Positions 61,240-64,000 of a stretch of 64,000 nucleotides of DNA are shown piece after piece. The position numbers were made by a program, and so were the translations under genes. How positions within the stretch are numbered: the first letter of the stretch is position 1; every line of letters starts with the position of its first letter. This DNA comes from Streptomyces nymphaeiformis. GTDB lineage: Bacteria; Actinomycetota; Actinomycetes; Streptomycetales; Streptomycetaceae. The notes under the pieces are model-generated. The model did not search any database, was not told the DNA's origin, and was given only the letters and a program-made list of their open reading frames with translations. The stretch spans positions 372,001-436,000 of the forward strand of contig NZ_JACHJY010000005.1 of assembly GCF_014203895.1 (NCBI RefSeq). Direction: 5' to 3'.

Positions 61240-61345
61240 TCAGCGCTTCGCGGCGACGCCCGTCAGGGCCGTCACCACCGGGTCCAACGCCTGGTTGATC
61301 TCGTCGCCGATCGAGCGGAAGAAGGTGATCGGGGCGCCGTACGGG
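60968..61345. repeat. Tandem duplication, 207-bp offset, of the phosphatase-like gene 3' end
   Basis: Copy A (about 60968-61138) and copy B (about 61175-61345) align without gaps over about 171 bp at an offset of 207 bp (69 codons). Copy B contains the true stop of the phosphatase-like gene (61240-61242). Copy A contains the same stop (61033-61035) and encodes SIGDEIDQALDPVVTALTGVSAKR, against SIGDEINQALDPVVTALTGVAAKR in the intact gene. The differences are few, so the event is fairly recent or the tract is kept similar by conversion. Confidence 0.9.
61033..61138 (-). pseudogene. Orphan 3' fragment of the phosphatase-like gene
   Basis: Copy A of the duplication keeps the last about 35 codons and stop of the adjacent gene (VPYGAPITFFRSIGDEIDQ...). 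Similarity stops abruptly at its 5' side, at about 61138. An open frame can be drawn back to 61221, but its first part has no relation to the family, so I treat it as a remnant. Confidence 0.8.
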
Positions 61346-61887
61346 TCGTTCACCTCGTCCGCGTCGACCGACGGGGCCAGGAGCCACCCGCGTAGAGCCG
61401 CTGCCGCGCGGACCAGGGCGCGGGCGCGTTCCACCATGCCCTCGTCGCGCGGGTCCGGGAGCGTGGCCGGGTCGATCGCGCGGACCAGGCGGGTGAACTC
61501 CTTCAGGGTGAAGGTGCGCAGGCCCGCCGAGTGGCCCATCGAGATGACCTGCGCGCGGTGGTCGCGGGTGGCCGTCAGGACGAGGTCGGCGCGGATGACG
61601 TGCTCGTCGAGGAGCTCGCGCCCCACGAAGCCGCTGTAGTCCGCGCCGAAGTCGGCGAGGACCAGTTCCGCGTTGGCCTCCATGGGGGCGCCCTCGTGGC
61701 CCCAGGTGCCCGCGCTCTCCACGATCAGGCCGCCGCCGAGGGGGTCGCCGAGGCGGTCGCTCAGGGCATGGCGGGTCAGCCGCTCGGTGATCGGCGAGCG
61801 GCAGACGTTGCCGGTGCTGACGTGGAGGATGCGGAAGGTGTCGCTGTCTTCGTGCCCCGCTATGCCACGCCCCTCAGGGGCGGTCAA
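61240..61887 (-). CDS. Low-molecular-weight phosphatase-like protein with Ser in place of the nucleophilic Cys
   Basis: A 215-residue protein of the LMW protein-tyrosine phosphatase/arsenate reductase fold. The P-loop, normally C-x5-R, reads S24-TGNVC-R30-S (HVSTGNVCRSPITERL), so the nucleophile position is Ser while Arg30 remains. The C-terminal aspartate loop (TLPDPRDEG) is present. It is therefore either an inactive, phospho-binding relative or uses different chemistry; I recall the same Ser in other streptomycete copies, so it is unlikely to be a sequencing error. TTG 61887 overlaps the tsaC stop (TTGA), implying coupled translation. The last 35 codons are duplicated downstream. Confidence 0.85.
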   Translation of the reverse strand: MTAPEGRGIAGHEDSDTFRILHVSTGNVCRSPITERLTRHALSDRLGDPLGGGLIVESAGTWGHEGAPMEANAELVLADFGADYSGFVGRELLDEHVIRADLVLTATRDHRAQVISMGHSAGLRTFTLKEFTRLVRAIDPATLPDPRDEGMVERARALVRAAAALRGWLLAPSVDADEVNDPYGAPITFFRSIGDEINQALDPVVTALTGVAAKR

Positions 61888-62531
61888 CTGGCCACCTCGA
61901 GGTCGGGTACGACCTTCCGGAGCTCCTCCGGGGAGAGCGCGCCCTCGCGCAGCAGCACCGGCACCTTGCCCGTGACGTCGACGATGGACGAGGGGACGAT
62001 GCCGGGCGTCGGGCCGCCGTCGAGGTAGACGGAGACGGAGTCGCCGAGCATCTGCTGGGCCGCGTCGCAGTCCTCCGGCGCCGGGTGCCCGGTGAGGTTG
62101 GCCGAGGTCACGGCCATCGGGCCGACCTCGGTGAGGAGCTCGATCGCGACCGGGTGCAGCGGCATCCGGATGGCGACGGTCCCCCGGCTGTCGCCGAGGT
62201 CCCACTGGAGCGACGGCTGGTGCCGGGCGATGAGGGTGAGCGGGCCGGGCCAGAAGGCGTCGACGAGCTCCCAGGCCTGCTCGGAGAAGTCCGTGACGAG
62301 GCCGTGGAGGGTGTTCGGGGAGCCGATGAGCACGGGCGTGGGCATGTTGCGGCCGCTGCCCTTGGCGGCCAGCAGGTCCCCGACGGCCTCGCCGCTGAAG
62401 GCGTCCGCCCCGATCCCGTACACGGTGTCGGTGGGCAGCACGACCAGCTCGCCCCGGCGAACGGCGGACGCGGCCTCGCGCAGACCGGTCGCGCGGTCGG
62501 TCGACTCGTTGCAGTCGTATCGCCGTGCCAT
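61884..62531 (-). CDS. tsaC: L-threonylcarbamoyladenylate synthase (TsaC/Sua5 family)
   Basis: A 215-residue YrdC-domain enzyme making threonylcarbamoyl-AMP from threonine, bicarbonate and ATP for the t6A37 modification of ANN-decoding tRNAs. The signature opening VVLPTDTVYGIGADAFSGEAV (about 31-51) and KGSGRNMPTPVLIGS (about 57-71) are typical; the Ser/Thr-Asn motif TSANLTGHPAPED lies at about 142-154. It lacks the C-terminal Sua5 domain, so it is the short form. ATG 62531. It sits in the usual actinobacterial order after prmC and is coupled to the phosphatase-like gene. Confidence 0.94.
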   Translation of the reverse strand: MARRYDCNESTDRATGLREAASAVRRGELVVLPTDTVYGIGADAFSGEAVGDLLAAKGSGRNMPTPVLIGSPNTLHGLVTDFSEQAWELVDAFWPGPLTLIARHQPSLQWDLGDSRGTVAIRMPLHPVAIELLTEVGPMAVTSANLTGHPAPEDCDAAQQMLGDSVSVYLDGGPTPGIVPSSIVDVTGKVPVLLREGALSPEELRKVVPDLEVAS

Positions 62532-62565
62532 CAGTTCCCGTCCTCCTCGTTCACGTCGTGCTTGC

Positions 62566-63411
62566 TCATGGCATCGCCTTGCGGGCGGTCGCGAACCGCG
62601 GCCGGTTGTTGAGGTCCGGGTGGTCGGCGGCGTCGGCCCAGCCCGCCTCCTCGTTGAAGATCCACGGGACCTGCCCGCCCTGGGTGTCGGCGTGCTCGAT
62701 GACGACGAGGCCGCCGGGGCGGAGGAGACGGTGGGCGGTGCGCTCGATGCCGCGGATGGTGTCGAGGCCGTCCTCGCCGGAGAAGAGGGCCATCTCCGGG
62801 TCGTGGTCGCGGGCCTCGGGCGCCACGTACTCCCACTCGGTGAGCGGGATGTACGGCGGGTTGGAGACGACCAGGTCGACCTGGCCGTCCAGCTCGGGCA
62901 GCGCGGTGAGCGCGTCGCCCTCGTGCAGCACGACGCGGGAGCCCTCGACGTTCTTGCGGGTCCACGCGAGCGCGTCCTCGGACAGCTCCACGGCGTGCAC
63001 CCGCGAGCGCGGCACCTCCTGGGCGAGCGCGAGGGCGATCGCCCCGGAGCCGGTGCACAGGTCGACGATGAGCGGTTCGACGACGTCCATGGCGCGTACG
63101 GCGTCTATGGCCCAGCCGACGACCGACTCGGTCTCCGGGCGGGGCACGAAGACGCCGGGCCCCACCTGGAGCTCCAGGTAGCGGAAGAACGCCCGGCCGG
63201 TGATGTGCTGGAGCGGCTCGCGGGCCTCGCGGCGGGCGACGGCCTCCCAGTAGCGGGCGTCGAAGTCCGCGTCCTTGACGTTGTGCAGCTCCCCCCGCTT
63301 GACGCCGTGCACGAACGCGGCGAGCTCCTCGGCGTCGAAACGCGGTGAGGGAACGCCGGCGTCGGCCAGCCGCTGGGTGGCCTGGGCCACCTCGGCAAGC
63401 AGCAGGTTCAC
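62566..63411 (-). CDS. prmC: Peptide chain release factor N5-glutamine methyltransferase
   Basis: A 281-residue SAM-dependent enzyme that methylates the Gln of the GGQ motif in release factors RF1 and RF2. The helical N-terminal domain is followed by the Rossmann part with VDLCTGSGAIALALAQ (about 115-130) and the catalytic NPPYIPLTEWE (about 184-194). It lies 66 bp after prfA, its substrate's gene, and 34 bp before tsaC. The start is GTG 63411, which gives the family N-terminus MNLLLAEVAQA. Confidence 0.95.
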   Translation of the reverse strand: MNLLLAEVAQATQRLADAGVPSPRFDAEELAAFVHGVKRGELHNVKDADFDARYWEAVARREAREPLQHITGRAFFRYLELQVGPGVFVPRPETESVVGWAIDAVRAMDVVEPLIVDLCTGSGAIALALAQEVPRSRVHAVELSEDALAWTRKNVEGSRVVLHEGDALTALPELDGQVDLVVSNPPYIPLTEWEYVAPEARDHDPEMALFSGEDGLDTIRGIERTAHRLLRPGGLVVIEHADTQGGQVPWIFNEEAGWADAADHPDLNNRPRFATARKAMP

Positions 63412-63477
63412 GCTGGTCCTCCGTGGTGCGGGGTGGGGCTTGAGGGGGGCCTTACGCTGCGACGGACTTCGCCCGCC

Positions 63478-64000
63478 TCACGCTGCGGCGAGCTTCGCCG
63501 CCGAGTCGGCGTCGACACAGGCCTGGATCATGGCGTCCAGGTCGCCGTCGAGGACCTGGTCGAGGTTGTACGCCTTGAAGCCGACGCGGTGGTCCGAGAT
63601 CCGGTTCTCCGGGAAGTTGTACGTACGGATCTTCTCGGAGCGGTCGACGGTGCGGACCTGGCTGCGGCGGGCGTCGGCGGCCTCGGCCTCGGCCTTCTCC
63701 TGGGCGGCGGCGAGAAGGCGGGAGCGCAGGATGCGCATGGCCTGCTCCTTGTTCTGGAGCTGGCTCTTCTCGTTCTGGCAGGAGGCGACGATGCCGGTCG
63801 GCAGGTGGGTGATGCGGACGGCGGAGTCGGTGGTGTTGACCGACTGGCCGCCGGGGCCGGACGAGCGGTAGACGTCGATGCGCAGGTCGTTGGCGTGGAT
63901 CTCGACGTCGACCTCCTCGGCCTCGGGCGTGACGAGCACGCCGGCGGCGGAGGTGTGGATGCGGCCGGCGGACTCGGTGGCGGGCACGCGCTGGACGCGG
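63478..64000 (-). CDS. prfA: Peptide chain release factor 1 (C-terminal half; 5' part outside window)
   Basis: About 174 C-terminal residues of RF1 are visible; the gene continues beyond the right edge. The catalytic GGQ motif is intact (RSSGPGGQSVNTTDSAVRITHLP), followed by the usual QNEKSQLQNKEQAMRILRSRL helix and the C-terminal tail ending AKLAAA. RF1 ends translation at UAA and UAG. It heads the group prfA-prmC-tsaC in the window. Confidence 0.96.
   Translation of the reverse strand, partial: RVQRVPATESAGRIHTSAAGVLVTPEAEEVDVEIHANDLRIDVYRSSGPGGQSVNTTDSAVRITHLPTGIVASCQNEKSQLQNKEQAMRILRSRLLAAAQEKAEAEAADARRSQVRTVDRSEKIRTYNFPENRISDHRVGFKAYNLDQVLDGDLDAMIQACVDADSAAKLAAA

Overview
The window is GC-rich actinomycete DNA, almost certainly a Streptomyces chromosome. 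Evidence: extreme third-position GC, a TTA codon confined to a small regulator, an actinobacterial nucS, an F1Fo-ATPase operon in the order atpI-B-E-F-H-A-G-D-C, and a chiS-chiR-chiC locus whose promoter carries the streptomycete chitinase direct repeats. It has two halves: a biosynthetic gene cluster (about 1-34,460) and a conserved core-genome arm (about 34,600-64,000).

The cluster is a hybrid type I PKS/NRPS system that runs off the left edge. All megasynthase genes are on the minus strand. A starter enzyme fuses a chorismatase to a type II DAHP synthase (7527-9755). Its diagnostic residues fit the 3-hydroxybenzoate-forming (Hyg5-like) chorismatases. The PKS next to it (1-7432, incomplete) has an acyl-CoA-ligase loading domain, a degenerate ketoreductase-like domain, an ACP and a malonyl KS-AT-DH-KR module. 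Further modules are KS-AT(malonyl)-DH-KR-ACP (9827-15334), KS-AT(methylmalonyl)-DH-KR-ACP (24985-30735) and a 2,980-residue hybrid (16046-24988). The hybrid reads KS-AT(methylmalonyl)-ACP, then C-A-MT-PCP with a serine-type specificity code and a methyltransferase inserted in the A domain. It ends in a condensation-like domain that lacks the catalytic HHxxxDG motif. A small HTH regulator with a TTA codon (15540-15884) sits between the megasynthase genes. A divergent Rieske oxygenase (31045-32217), a type II thioesterase (32387-33142) and a class V PLP enzyme without a desulfurase cysteine (33201-34460) complete the visible cluster. The inferred product is an aryl (3-hydroxyphenyl) polyene chain ending in an unreduced alpha-methyl beta-keto unit joined to an N-methylserine-type residue. 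I do not recognise a known product.

The core arm, left to right: a zinc-ribbon-like small protein, an LLM-family flavin oxidoreductase, a conserved 130-residue protein, NucS (mismatch endonuclease), a membrane-anchored P-loop protein with a Pro/Thr tail, a STAS anti-sigma antagonist, a 3-hydroxyacyl-CoA dehydrogenase, a TetR gene divergent from an ABC-2 exporter with a clear operator between them, PduO-type cobalamin adenosyltransferase, a membrane protein, chiS/chiR/chiC, a DUF2550 protein, the ATP synthase operon, a WecA/MraY-type polyprenyl-phosphate sugar-1-phosphate transferase, glyA-type SHMT, a phosphatase-like protein with Ser in place of the catalytic Cys, a TsaC/Sua5 protein, PrmC and the 3' part of prfA.

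Two core genes (pduO and the phosphatase-like gene) are each followed by a duplicated copy of their own 3' end. The first PKS carries a 1.7-kb KS/AT segment with different codon choice, which looks like a domain exchange.
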